Source: CAKUFA01 sp963618735 (GTDB lineage Bacteria; Bacillota; Clostridia; Christensenellales; Aristaeellaceae). From it: DNA of 29,941 bases. The position numbers and the translations under genes were made by a program. The notes beneath the pieces are model-generated. The model worked only from the letters and a program-made list of their open reading frames with translations, made no database searches and was not told the DNA's origin. Shown here piece by piece: positions 1-7,167 of the stretch (position 1 is its first letter; each line of letters starts with the position of its first letter). The stretch lies in assembly GCA_963618735.1 (NCBI GenBank), contig CAVEUM010000024.1, forward strand, positions 1-29,941, written 5' to 3'.

Positions 1-48
1 GGAGTTCGATAAACTCCTCCCCCCCATACGAGGCGCGGGTGCCCTAAA

Positions 49-90
49 TCCCAATGCCTGATGGTCTGACATCATGCAATTGGGATAGCG
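49..90 (+). other. Nested hairpin ahead of a terminator (3' end of an upstream transcript)
   Basis: The arms TCCCAAT (49-55) and ATTGGGA (79-85) pair, and inside them TGATG (59-63) pairs with CATCA (70-74), giving a two-step stem. It lies directly before an intrinsic terminator and upstream of the first promoter in the window. A further short hairpin, GGAGTT/AACTCC, occupies 1-17. This could be the 3' part of a structured RNA or the 3' UTR of a gene outside the window. I do not recognise an RNA family. Confidence 0.4.
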
Positions 91-137
91 ATCCCCTGCC
101 GTAGTGCAGCTTTGCATCGATTCGTCAGGGGATTTTT
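91..137 (+). terminator. Intrinsic terminator of the upstream transcript
   Basis: The stem ATCCCCTG (91-98) / CAGGGGAT (126-133) is followed by TTTTT (133-137). The long loop can itself fold (TGCA...TGCA). It precedes the promoter at 154-182, so it ends the transcript entering the window rather than regulating the MFS gene. Confidence 0.7.
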
Positions 138-153
138 CTGCGCCGTTTCATTA

Positions 154-182
154 ATGACATTTCGATGAAACTGTGATACAAT
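154..182 (+). promoter_or_regulatory. Sigma-A-type promoter for the MFS gene
   Basis: ATGACA (154-159), a 17-bp spacer and TACAAT (177-182) give one mismatch in each hexamer against TTGACA/TATAAT. The predicted start of transcription lies about 20 bases before the ribosome-binding site. Confidence 0.6.
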
Positions 183-211
183 CATCCCGACGCTTTGGGG
201 GAGGTTAATGT

Positions 212-1393
212 ATGAAGCCCAATTATCAGAAAACCATGTACGCCTGTTTCATTGGCTACATTGTGCAGGCCATTGTCAATAATTTCGTTCCGCTGCTTTT
301 TGTAACATTCCAGACATCCTACCAAATTCCGCTGACGAAAATCACCATGCTGATCACCATCAATTTTGCGATTCAGCTGCTGGTGGACTTCCTGTCCGCA
401 GGGTTTGTGGATCGCATCGGCTATCGTGCATCCATCCTGATTGCGCATGTGTTATCGGCGGCAGGCCTCGTTTTGCTGACGGTTTTGCCGGAGGTTTTTG
501 CGGATCCCTTCGTCGGCATCCTGATCGCGGTGGGCGTTTACGCCATCGGCGGCGGTCTTATTGAGGTGCTGATCAGCCCGATCCTTGAGGCTTGCCCCAC
601 GTCTCACAAGGAAAAGGCCATGAGCCTGCTGCACTCCTTCTATTGCTGGGGTCATGTAGGCGTGGTGCTGTTGTCCACGCTTTTCTTCAGCGCCTTTGGC
701 ATTCAAAATTGGAAGATTCTCGCGGTGATTTGGGCCGTCATCCCCGTGTTTAACGCCATTCTCTTCACCAAGGCACCGATCTATTCCCTGCAGGCGGAGG
801 GCGAAAAGGGAATGACGCTGAAGGAATTATTCCGCAACGGGATGTTCTGGGTACTGATGCTGATGATGATGTGCGCGGGTGCCGCCGAGCAGTCTGTCAG
901 CCAGTGGGCATCGACCTTCGCAGAGCAGGGACTGGGCGTCAGCAAAACTGTTGGCGACCTGATGGGACCTATGGCCTTTGCCTTCCTGATGGGACTTTCC
1001 CGCCTGATTTACGGCAAGTTCGGCGATAAAATGGACATCGACCGCTTCATGGGCTTCAGCTGCCTGATGTGCATTGCGGCCTATCTGTGCATTTCTCTGA
1101 TTCCCAATGCGGCGGTGAGCCTGATGGGATGCGCGGTTTGCGGCTTCTCGGTGGGCATTCTGTGGCCGGGCACCTTCAGCAAGGCTTCAGCAACGATTCG
1201 CAGCGGCGGTACGGCCATGTTTGCCATGCTGGCGCTGGCAGGCGATGTGGGATGCTCCGGCGGCCCTACCCTTGCGGGACTGGTGTCCGGCGCCCTTGGC
1301 AACAATCTGCGCATGGGCATTTTGACGGCGGTAATTTTCCCTGTATTGCTGATTGCTGGGCTGAAAATTGCCGAAAGAAAACAGAAGGCGTGA
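212..1393 (+). CDS. Major facilitator superfamily (MFS) transporter
   Basis: This is a 393-residue integral membrane protein of typical MFS length, with about twelve hydrophobic segments. After the second segment it carries the loop DFLSAGFVDRIGYR (about residues 61-74), which fits MFS motif A between helices 2 and 3. A charged central stretch near residues 190-207 (EGEKGMTLKELFRNG) fits the cytoplasmic loop joining the two six-helix halves. The overall look is of the sugar/fucose-permease-like branch of MFS, but the substrate cannot be read from sequence. The start is set by GGGGGAGG at 197-204. It has its own promoter, and the next gene has a separate one, so it is probably monocistronic. 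Confidence 0.85.
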   Translation: MKPNYQKTMYACFIGYIVQAIVNNFVPLLFVTFQTSYQIPLTKITMLITINFAIQLLVDFLSAGFVDRIGYRASILIAHVLSAAGLVLLTVLPEVFADPFVGILIAVGVYAIGGGLIEVLISPILEACPTSHKEKAMSLLHSFYCWGHVGVVLLSTLFFSAFGIQNWKILAVIWAVIPVFNAILFTKAPIYSLQAEGEKGMTLKELFRNGMFWVLMLMMMCAGAAEQSVSQWASTFAEQGLGVSKTVGDLMGPMAFAFLMGLSRLIYGKFGDKMDIDRFMGFSCLMCIAAYLCISLIPNAAVSLMGCAVCGFSVGILWPGTFSKASATIRSGGTAMFAMLALAGDVGCSGGPTLAGLVSGALGNNLRMGILTAVIFPVLLIAGLKIAERKQKA

Positions 1394-1400
1394 TTACACC

Positions 1401-1429
1401 TTGCCAAATGGCTGGAAAATCACTATAAT
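1401..1429 (+). promoter_or_regulatory. Sigma-A-type promoter for the phosphohexomutase gene
   Basis: TTGCCA (1401-1406), 17 bp and a perfect TATAAT (1424-1429). It starts right after the MFS stop codon and is followed by AAGGAGG (1464-1470) eight bases before the ATG at 1479. Confidence 0.75.
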
Positions 1430-1478
1430 AGAGGCAGATCCTATCGTTTTTCAAAAGTAACCGAAGGAGGATGCACAT

Positions 1479-3200
1479 ATGGATGTACAGCAGGCTTATC
1501 AGCAATGGTTGAAGGACTTTGCCGCCGATGCGGATACCGTGGCGGATCTTCAGTCCATTGCCAATGACCCCAAGGAGATTGAGGATCGCTTTTACACGGA
1601 GCTGTCCTTCGGCACTGCCGGTATGCGCGGCGTTTTGGGCGCAGGCACCAACCGCATGAATCGCTATAATGTTCGCCGTGCTACGAAGGGCTTGGCGAAG
1701 TATCTTCTGCAGAATCCTGAAGAGGCAAAGCGCGGCGTGGCCATTGCCTACGACAGCCGCCGCTGCTCGGCTGAGTTCGCGAAGGATACCGCACTGGTGC
1801 TGTGTCAGGAAGGCGTGCCTGCCTACCTGTTTGACGCACTGCGCCCCGTGCCGATTCTGTCCTACGCTGTTCGCCATCTGCATGCCATTGCCGGCGTGGT
1901 TGTAACCGCCAGTCACAATCCTCCTCAGTATAACGGCTATAAGGTCTACGGTGAGGACGGCGCACAGGTTGGCCCCGAAGCAGCAGAGGGCATTACGGGC
2001 TTCATCCGCTCCCTGGATTATAAGGACTGCACCCTGATGGATGAAGAGGAAGCAAAGGCGAAGGGACTGCTGCACATCATCGGCAACAAGGAAGTTGATG
2101 ATGATTATATCGCCCAGGTGAAGACCCTGTGCATCCAGCCTGAAATGCTTGCCGAAGTAGGCCCCTCCCTGTCCATCGTCTACACGCCCCTGCATGGCAG
2201 CGGCAATGTTCCCGTTCGCCGCATCCTGAAGGAAATCGGCATCACCAATGTGGCGGTTGTGAAGGAGCAGGAAATGCCCGATCCCAACTTCTCCACCATT
2301 AAGGTGCCCAATCCGGAAGATCCCGGCGCGTTCACCCTGGCCATTAAGCTGGCAGATCAGGTGGGCGCCAGCGTCATCTTTGCCACCGACCCTGACTGCG
2401 ACCGCCTCGGCGTTGCGGTGCGGGATAATGAGGGAACCTTCCACCTGCTGACGGGCAACCAGATTGGCTGCGTGCTGCTGCATTACATTCTGTCCACCAA
2501 GGCAAAGCAGGGCACACTGCCGAAGAACGGTGCAGCGGTGAAGTCCATCGTGTCTACCTCCCTGGCAGACCGCATCTGCGCCAAGTATGGCGTGACCATG
2601 TTTGAAACGCTGACGGGCTTCAAGTTCATCGGCGAAAAGATTCAGCAGTTCCAGGATACGGGCAGCAACACGTTCCTCTTCGGCTTTGAAGAGAGCTACG
2701 GCTTCCTGTCCTCCACCTTTGTGCGGGATAAGGACGGCGTGAATGCCTCCCTGCTGATTTCCGAAGCGGCGGCGGCTTGCAAGGCAGAGGGTATCACCCT
2801 GTATGATCGTGTCCAGCAGATTTACGCCGAGTTTGGATATTTTGTGGAAAAGGTCGTGAGCAAGACCCTGCCCGGCAAGGACGGCCTGACCCTGATGAAG
2901 AAGATCATGTGCGACCTGCGTGCAAATCCGCCGAAGGAGTTGGCGGGCAAGAAGGTCACGGCGGTGCGCGACTACCTCACGGGTGTGCGTACCTGCGATG
3001 GCAAGGAAGAGCCTACGGGACTGCCTGCCTCCAATGTGCTGTACTATGAGCTGGAGGGCGGCAACTGGGTTTGCGTCCGTCCCAGCGGCACAGAGCCGAA
3101 GATCAAACTGTATGTGAACAGCAACGCCGACACCAAGGCTGCCGCAGAAGAGCTGAACGAGCAGCTGCGCGAAGCCAGCGAAAAGTTGCTGGAAGCTTGA
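1479..3200 (+). CDS. pgcA: Phosphoglucomutase/phosphomannomutase (alpha-D-phosphohexomutase)
   Basis: A 573-residue cytoplasmic enzyme that interconverts hexose 1- and 6-phosphates, feeding UDP-glucose and cell-envelope sugar synthesis. All four hallmark motifs of the alpha-D-phosphohexomutase family are present in order: the phosphoserine loop TASHNP with Ser145, the Mg2+ loop DPDCDR (Asp304, Asp306, Asp308), the sugar-binding loop GFEESYGFL near residue 407, and the phosphate-binding loop RPSGTEPK near the C-terminus. Length and the N-terminal FGTAGMRG motif match the PgcA/PGM2-like branch of Firmicutes. AAGGAGG sits eight bases before the start. It has its own promoter and terminator, so it is a single-gene unit. 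Family assignment is firm; the preference for glucose over mannose phosphates is inferred. Confidence 0.93.
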   Translation: MDVQQAYQQWLKDFAADADTVADLQSIANDPKEIEDRFYTELSFGTAGMRGVLGAGTNRMNRYNVRRATKGLAKYLLQNPEEAKRGVAIAYDSRRCSAEFAKDTALVLCQEGVPAYLFDALRPVPILSYAVRHLHAIAGVVVTASHNPPQYNGYKVYGEDGAQVGPEAAEGITGFIRSLDYKDCTLMDEEEAKAKGLLHIIGNKEVDDDYIAQVKTLCIQPEMLAEVGPSLSIVYTPLHGSGNVPVRRILKEIGITNVAVVKEQEMPDPNFSTIKVPNPEDPGAFTLAIKLADQVGASVIFATDPDCDRLGVAVRDNEGTFHLLTGNQIGCVLLHYILSTKAKQGTLPKNGAAVKSIVSTSLADRICAKYGVTMFETLTGFKFIGEKIQQFQDTGSNTFLFGFEESYGFLSSTFVRDKDGVNASLLISEAAAACKAEGITLYDRVQQIYAEFGYFVEKVVSKTLPGKDGLTLMKKIMCDLRANPPKELAGKKVTAVRDYLTGVRTCDGKEEPTGLPASNVLYYELEGGNWVCVRPSGTEPKIKLYVNSNADTKAAAEELNEQLREASEKLLEA

Positions 3201-3214
3201 TGGATCAACTATCC

Positions 3215-3251
3215 CCGGGCATGGCAGGTCGGTCATGCCCGGAATCTTTTT
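3215..3251 (+). terminator. Intrinsic terminator after pgcA
   Basis: A 9-bp perfect stem, CCGGGCATG (3215-3223) / CATGCCCGG (3234-3242), with a 10-base loop and TTTTT at 3247-3251, starting 15 bases after the stop codon. Confidence 0.85.
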
Positions 3252-3279
3252 GTATCACTGCCTGAGAGGATGAACTGCC

Positions 3280-4683
3280 ATGCGTAAGCTTTTCTGCCTG
3301 CTGCTGACCCTGCTGATCCTTCCCCTGGGGAATGCCCTTGGCGAAGATGCAGACGTTACATCTCTGATGCAACAGAAGGCCGAGGAGGAGATTGCCAACC
3401 TTCAAACGGAAGCCACAGGCTGGGCAGCAGATATTTTGTCTCAGGCGGTGATCACCGAGGTCACGGCGGGGGAGGACGGAAAGACGGCTACGGCCGCAGT
3501 GACCATCCCCACCCTGGAAGCCGGTGTGGACAGCGAAACGGAAAACACGGATGACGCGGCCTATCTTTTGCAGGCTGTGACGGGGAATGAAACCGCTGAG
3601 TACAAGCTGACAGCCACCATCAAGGAAAACGCCGATGGCACCATGACCTTTAAGTGGTCGGGAAGTGAAAATCCCAGCAAGCTGCGCGCAGGTACGAAGA
3701 CGCTGGCAGCGGCGGCTCGCAGGAGCTATCAGACGAAGGAGATTCGCACGGCGCTGGAAGGCGTGCTGTTGCCCAAGGCTGCGGAGCTTCCCAAAAGGCA
3801 GCCGGAAACCGTGCCTGCGCTGGAAGCACTGACAGATTACGGAACGGCTGTGGCGGACACGCTGGGCGTATCGGCTGATTGTGCCGCACGCCGCCTGGCA
3901 CCGCTGATGCTGCTGATGAAAATCACCAAATCAGAAGCAGGAGACCGGGCAACACAGCTTAAATTGACCATGAGCATCGGCAAGTGGGAAAGCATGCTGT
4001 CCGATGCGGAGGAAGCCACCAGAACCAACATGCTGAGTATGCTGGGCGTGCCCGAATTCAGTCGGGATGATGTGGATCGCGTGCTGTGCGAAGCGATGGC
4101 AGAAGCATTCCTGCCCTATGCCTACAGCAGCAGAACCCCAACCGCAAGAAAAATCACGGTTGATGTGGCGGCAGTGGCCAAGGACGGCCCTGCTATGGCA
4201 ACGGAGCTGATGAGCTTTTTCGGCGAGTATATGACGGCGGTGGACGCGTCGGTGGATCGTTTGATGGAATACGCATCGACCCTGCCGTATTATCCGGAGA
4301 TTGAACTGATTGATACCTGCGTGCTGACGGGCGCGTCAGATGAAGAAGGCAGTCGGGTGATCTTCGACACGAAGAACAGCGACAATCACGCCTATGTGCT
4401 TGTTGAGCGGAACGGCGAACAGGTGCTGTCGGGCTTTATTCATCAGGGTGTGCGTCTGCAGGTGAAGCTGCAGCCCGGAGTGTATCGGGTGTACTTCACC
4501 ATCGGCACGGAGTGGTACGGCGAGCGGTACTTCTTCGGCAAGGACGCTTCGTGCGGTTATTTCGATGTGACCATCGGCACGGAGGACAACACCCGCATTC
4601 ACCTGACGGACAGCGACGACGGCGACCTCCAAATCGTCGGTGTTACCTGGGATGAGCTTCGCAGTGAAGCAGGCGTGTGGTAA
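3280..4683 (+). CDS. Secreted protein of unknown function with a C-terminal beta-rich domain
   Basis: A 467-residue protein with a clear N-terminal signal peptide: MRKLF, then a Leu-rich core ending near ALGEDA at about residue 21. There is no lipobox, so it is predicted to be exported and released or loosely held. The body (about 25-340) is Ala/Glu-rich and mostly helical in character. The last 110 residues look like a compact beta domain, with VYRVYFTIGTEWYGERYFFG near residue 407 and surrounding strands. This resembles accessory domains I associate with clostridial surface proteins, but I cannot name the family. AGAGGATG lies about eight bases before the start. It is followed after 21 bases by the M42 peptidase and probably shares its transcript. 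I saw no clear promoter in the short gap before it. Confidence 0.75.
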   Translation: MRKLFCLLLTLLILPLGNALGEDADVTSLMQQKAEEEIANLQTEATGWAADILSQAVITEVTAGEDGKTATAAVTIPTLEAGVDSETENTDDAAYLLQAVTGNETAEYKLTATIKENADGTMTFKWSGSENPSKLRAGTKTLAAAARRSYQTKEIRTALEGVLLPKAAELPKRQPETVPALEALTDYGTAVADTLGVSADCAARRLAPLMLLMKITKSEAGDRATQLKLTMSIGKWESMLSDAEEATRTNMLSMLGVPEFSRDDVDRVLCEAMAEAFLPYAYSSRTPTARKITVDVAAVAKDGPAMATELMSFFGEYMTAVDASVDRLMEYASTLPYYPEIELIDTCVLTGASDEEGSRVIFDTKNSDNHAYVLVERNGEQVLSGFIHQGVRLQVKLQPGVYRVYFTIGTEWYGERYFFGKDASCGYFDVTIGTEDNTRIHLTDSDDGDLQIVGVTWDELRSEAGVW

Positions 4684-4704
4684 AAAGTGAAAGGATGAAA
4701 TGCA

Positions 4705-5733
4705 ATGGACAAGCAGACTTATCTTCTTGAGCAGCTGAAGACCCTGACCAATATCCCCAGCCCTACCGGCATGACCCGTGAAGCCACGGACTATGTGCTG
4801 GCAGAGCTGACTCGCCTGGGCTATGCGCCTGAGCGTACCCCAAAAGGAACCGTGGTTTGCTGCATCGGCGGCAGCGGTCATCCGCTGGCTGTTTCTGCCC
4901 ATGTGGACACGCTGGGCGCTATGGTTCGTGCCATCAAGCCCAACGGATGCCTGCGCTATACGCAGCTGGGCGGCTATAATGACAATGCTATTGAGAATGA
5001 AAACGTGATCGTCCATACCCGCAGCGGCAAGCGTTACAGCGCCACCGTGCAGTCCACCCGTGCAAGCCGCCATGTCTGGGGCAACCAGACCGCAATGCCC
5101 CGCAATGATGAATCCCTTGAAGTGGTGATTGATGAAGAAACCTGGTCGAAGGAAGCCACGGAAGCGCTGGGCATCCGCCCCGGTGACTTTATCTCCTTCG
5201 ATCCTCGCACGGTGATCACGGAAAGCGGCTTTGTGAAGAGCCGCCATCTGGACGACAAGGCATCCAGCGCGGTTCTGCTGACGCTGGCACGCGAGGTGGC
5301 AGAGGGAAATGTGACCCTTGGCCGCAAGGTGACGCTGATTTTCACCGTGTATGAGGAAGTCGGCCATGGCGCTTCGCCCTTGTATAAGATGGATATTGAA
5401 GACCTGCTGGCGGTGGACATGGGCTGCGTGGGTGATGACCTCGGCTGCCATGAGACGCAGGTGTCCATCTGCGCCAAGGACAGCGCAGGCCCATACGACT
5501 ACGACTTTACCACCGAGCTGGTGCAGCGCGCCCAAAAGCTCCATCTGGATTATGTGGTAGACATCTACCCCGGCTATTCCTCCGATACGGCTACCGCGCT
5601 GAAGGCTGGCCTGGATGCTCGCTATGCCCTGTGCGGACAGGGCGTGTACGCCTCCCATGGCTACGAGCGCACCCATATCCGCGGCATGATGAATACCCTG
5701 GCACTGGTGACCGACGTGGCGGAACACGTGTAA
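4705..5733 (+). CDS. M42-family metallo-aminopeptidase (glutamyl aminopeptidase/PepA-FrvX type)
   Basis: A 342-residue cytoplasmic dinuclear metallopeptidase that removes N-terminal residues from short peptides; family members form large tetrahedral dodecamers. The M42 metal and catalytic residues are visible in order: His66 in AHVDTLG with Asp68, bridging Asp183 in SRHLDDKASS, Glu217-Glu218 in YEEVGHG, Asp238 in AVDMG, and His324 in ERTHIRGM. Length is normal for the family (340-360). AAAGGATG precedes the start. The gene closes a two-gene unit with the secreted protein before it and is followed by a strong terminator. A role in peptide-nitrogen recycling would fit the amino-acid theme of the region, but that is inference. 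Confidence 0.92.
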   Translation: MDKQTYLLEQLKTLTNIPSPTGMTREATDYVLAELTRLGYAPERTPKGTVVCCIGGSGHPLAVSAHVDTLGAMVRAIKPNGCLRYTQLGGYNDNAIENENVIVHTRSGKRYSATVQSTRASRHVWGNQTAMPRNDESLEVVIDEETWSKEATEALGIRPGDFISFDPRTVITESGFVKSRHLDDKASSAVLLTLAREVAEGNVTLGRKVTLIFTVYEEVGHGASPLYKMDIEDLLAVDMGCVGDDLGCHETQVSICAKDSAGPYDYDFTTELVQRAQKLHLDYVVDIYPGYSSDTATALKAGLDARYALCGQGVYASHGYERTHIRGMMNTLALVTDVAEHV

Positions 5734-5753
5734 TTGTTTAGGTGAATAGCAAA

Positions 5754-5791
5754 CAGCCCAGTCTCTTGTGTGAGGGACTGGGCTGCTTTTT
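5754..5791 (+). terminator. Intrinsic terminator after the M42 peptidase gene
   Basis: A 10-bp perfect stem, CAGCCCAGTC (5754-5763) / GACTGGGCTG (5776-5785), followed by CTTTTT (5786-5791). The next 150 bases, up to the promoter at 5941, show nothing I can name. Confidence 0.9.
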
Positions 5792-5940
5792 GCGAATCGG
5801 GCAAAAACCATCATTCCATAAACTTCCATTTCGGCATGCAGTTTTTTCAGCGACAGGTTCGCTGCTGTTGCCTATAGCGCCCTTAAAGTGGGAAAGAGAA
5901 AGGCCGCACAGCCGTCTCATGCGCTCTTGGGATGAAAAAC

Positions 5941-5969
5941 TTGCGTTCATTCGTTAAATGCTGTACAAT
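5941..5969 (+). promoter_or_regulatory. Sigma-A-type promoter for the DUF3298-ftsK-DUF2974 unit
   Basis: TTGCGT (5941-5946), a 17-bp spacer and TACAAT (5964-5969). It overlaps an in-frame ATG at 5932, which excludes that codon as the translation start and supports the ATG at 5995. Confidence 0.55.
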
Positions 5970-5994
5970 AATAGTTCAACGGAGGGCCGATGGA

Positions 5995-7146
5995 ATGAAG
6001 AAATGGATTGCGACGCTCCTGTTGCTCCTGCTGCCTTGCCTGGCACTGGCAGAGGAGGATGCATCGGGAATGACCCTTGCGGACGCGGGCATTGATTTGC
6101 CTGGCGGAAGCATTCACTATCCCCAAATTCAAGGGGCGGATGAAGCACTTACGTCTGCTGTCAATCAGGCACTGCTGGATGCAGGACAAATCAGCGAACG
6201 GCTGGATCGAGCCACGCTGCTTACTTCCTCTGCGGTGAAACTGAATGTTTCCTGGCAATCGGACGAGCAGGCACTGGACGGACAGGTGCTGTCGGTGGTC
6301 TTTACGGCGGAAGGCGCTGTGACGGACACGCGCTCTACCTGGGTGTACAGCACCCTCAATATGGATTTGAGCAGCGGGGAAAGCATCACCTGGGCAGACC
6401 TGTTTGAGGATGAAAAGGCGGCACGGGAAGCAATCGCGGCGTATCTGGAGGACGAAATCGCACCAGAGCTCAGCGCGCATCTGCAAAACAGCGAGCTGAC
6501 GCCATTGCCGCAGGACTTCACGCTGGACGCATCCGGCATGACGCTGTATTATCCCATTCGCCAGCTGTCCACCCTGAGCGACCGCGCGGGAGCGGTGCAC
6601 CTGAGCTGGTGCGAAATGCTGCCGTATCTGAAGCTGGGGGAGAACACCGTGCTCCGCCGCATTGGCGCGGAGGATATGGTAACGCTGACAGACGGCGAGA
6701 AGATTCGCGAGATGGCCGGCGGCGACAGTCTGCCCGGAATCCCTGCAAAATTGGGAGACAGCATGCAGACGCTGGTGGATCAGTGGGATCTGCTCATTGA
6801 TCCTGATTTGTATGAGAATGGCCGACTGATTTCTTTGGACGGCGCTGCTTTCCGCTCCGTGTATCTGATGACGGATCGGCTGACGGAAACCTTCACCAAC
6901 AGCGTGGTGCAGGGCATCCGCATGGATCGGGGAAACGCCTATGGCCTGTGTATCGGCAAAACCACCCAGGACGAATGGCGGCAGGTTCTGGGCGAGGCAG
7001 ATTCGATCGTGACAGTAGACGCGGACATGGCTGACAGCCAGCGTCTTTGCGTCGGTGAAAGTGACTATTATCAATGCGGCACACACACGCTGCGCCTTCA
7101 CGCGGATGAAAACGGCGTGCTGGTGAGCCTGATGTTGCTGGAGTAA
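5995..7146 (+). CDS. Secreted DUF3298 (RsiV-like) domain protein
   Basis: A 383-residue exported protein. The start at 5995 is chosen because GGAGGG (5981-5986) is correctly spaced and because it gives a clean signal peptide (MKKWIATLLLLLLPCLALA, cut before EEDAS). Residues of about 25-210 resemble the DUF4163/DUF3298 module of RsiV-type and PdaC-type proteins. It has an early beta-rich half, the segment MDLSSGESITWADLF, and a terminal TLYYPIRQL...HLSWCEMLPYL strand pair typical of the DUF3298 end. The C-terminal 170 residues are unassigned. In RsiV this domain binds lysozyme; here no transmembrane anchor or anti-sigma segment is visible, so signalling should not be assumed. It lies 21 bases before ftsK with no terminator between, suggesting co-transcription. 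Confidence 0.75.
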   Translation: MKKWIATLLLLLLPCLALAEEDASGMTLADAGIDLPGGSIHYPQIQGADEALTSAVNQALLDAGQISERLDRATLLTSSAVKLNVSWQSDEQALDGQVLSVVFTAEGAVTDTRSTWVYSTLNMDLSSGESITWADLFEDEKAAREAIAAYLEDEIAPELSAHLQNSELTPLPQDFTLDASGMTLYYPIRQLSTLSDRAGAVHLSWCEMLPYLKLGENTVLRRIGAEDMVTLTDGEKIREMAGGDSLPGIPAKLGDSMQTLVDQWDLLIDPDLYENGRLISLDGAAFRSVYLMTDRLTETFTNSVVQGIRMDRGNAYGLCIGKTTQDEWRQVLGEADSIVTVDADMADSQRLCVGESDYYQCGTHTLRLHADENGVLVSLMLLE

Positions 7147-7167
7147 GGATCTTAAGGAGGATCATGG

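Noticed and set aside
1266..3236. A very long minus-strand open frame opposite the phosphohexomutase gene (similar long ones lie opposite ftsK, the CstA-family gene and the araC/transglutaminase genes)
   Set aside because: They mirror strongly biased coding on the other strand, have His/Gln/Arg-rich composition, lack ribosome-binding sites and domain motifs, and overlap proteins with clear catalytic motifs.
5932..5994. Upstream in-frame ATG as the start of the DUF3298-like gene
   Set aside because: It lies upstream of the promoter's -35 box, has no ribosome-binding site and would bury the signal peptide.
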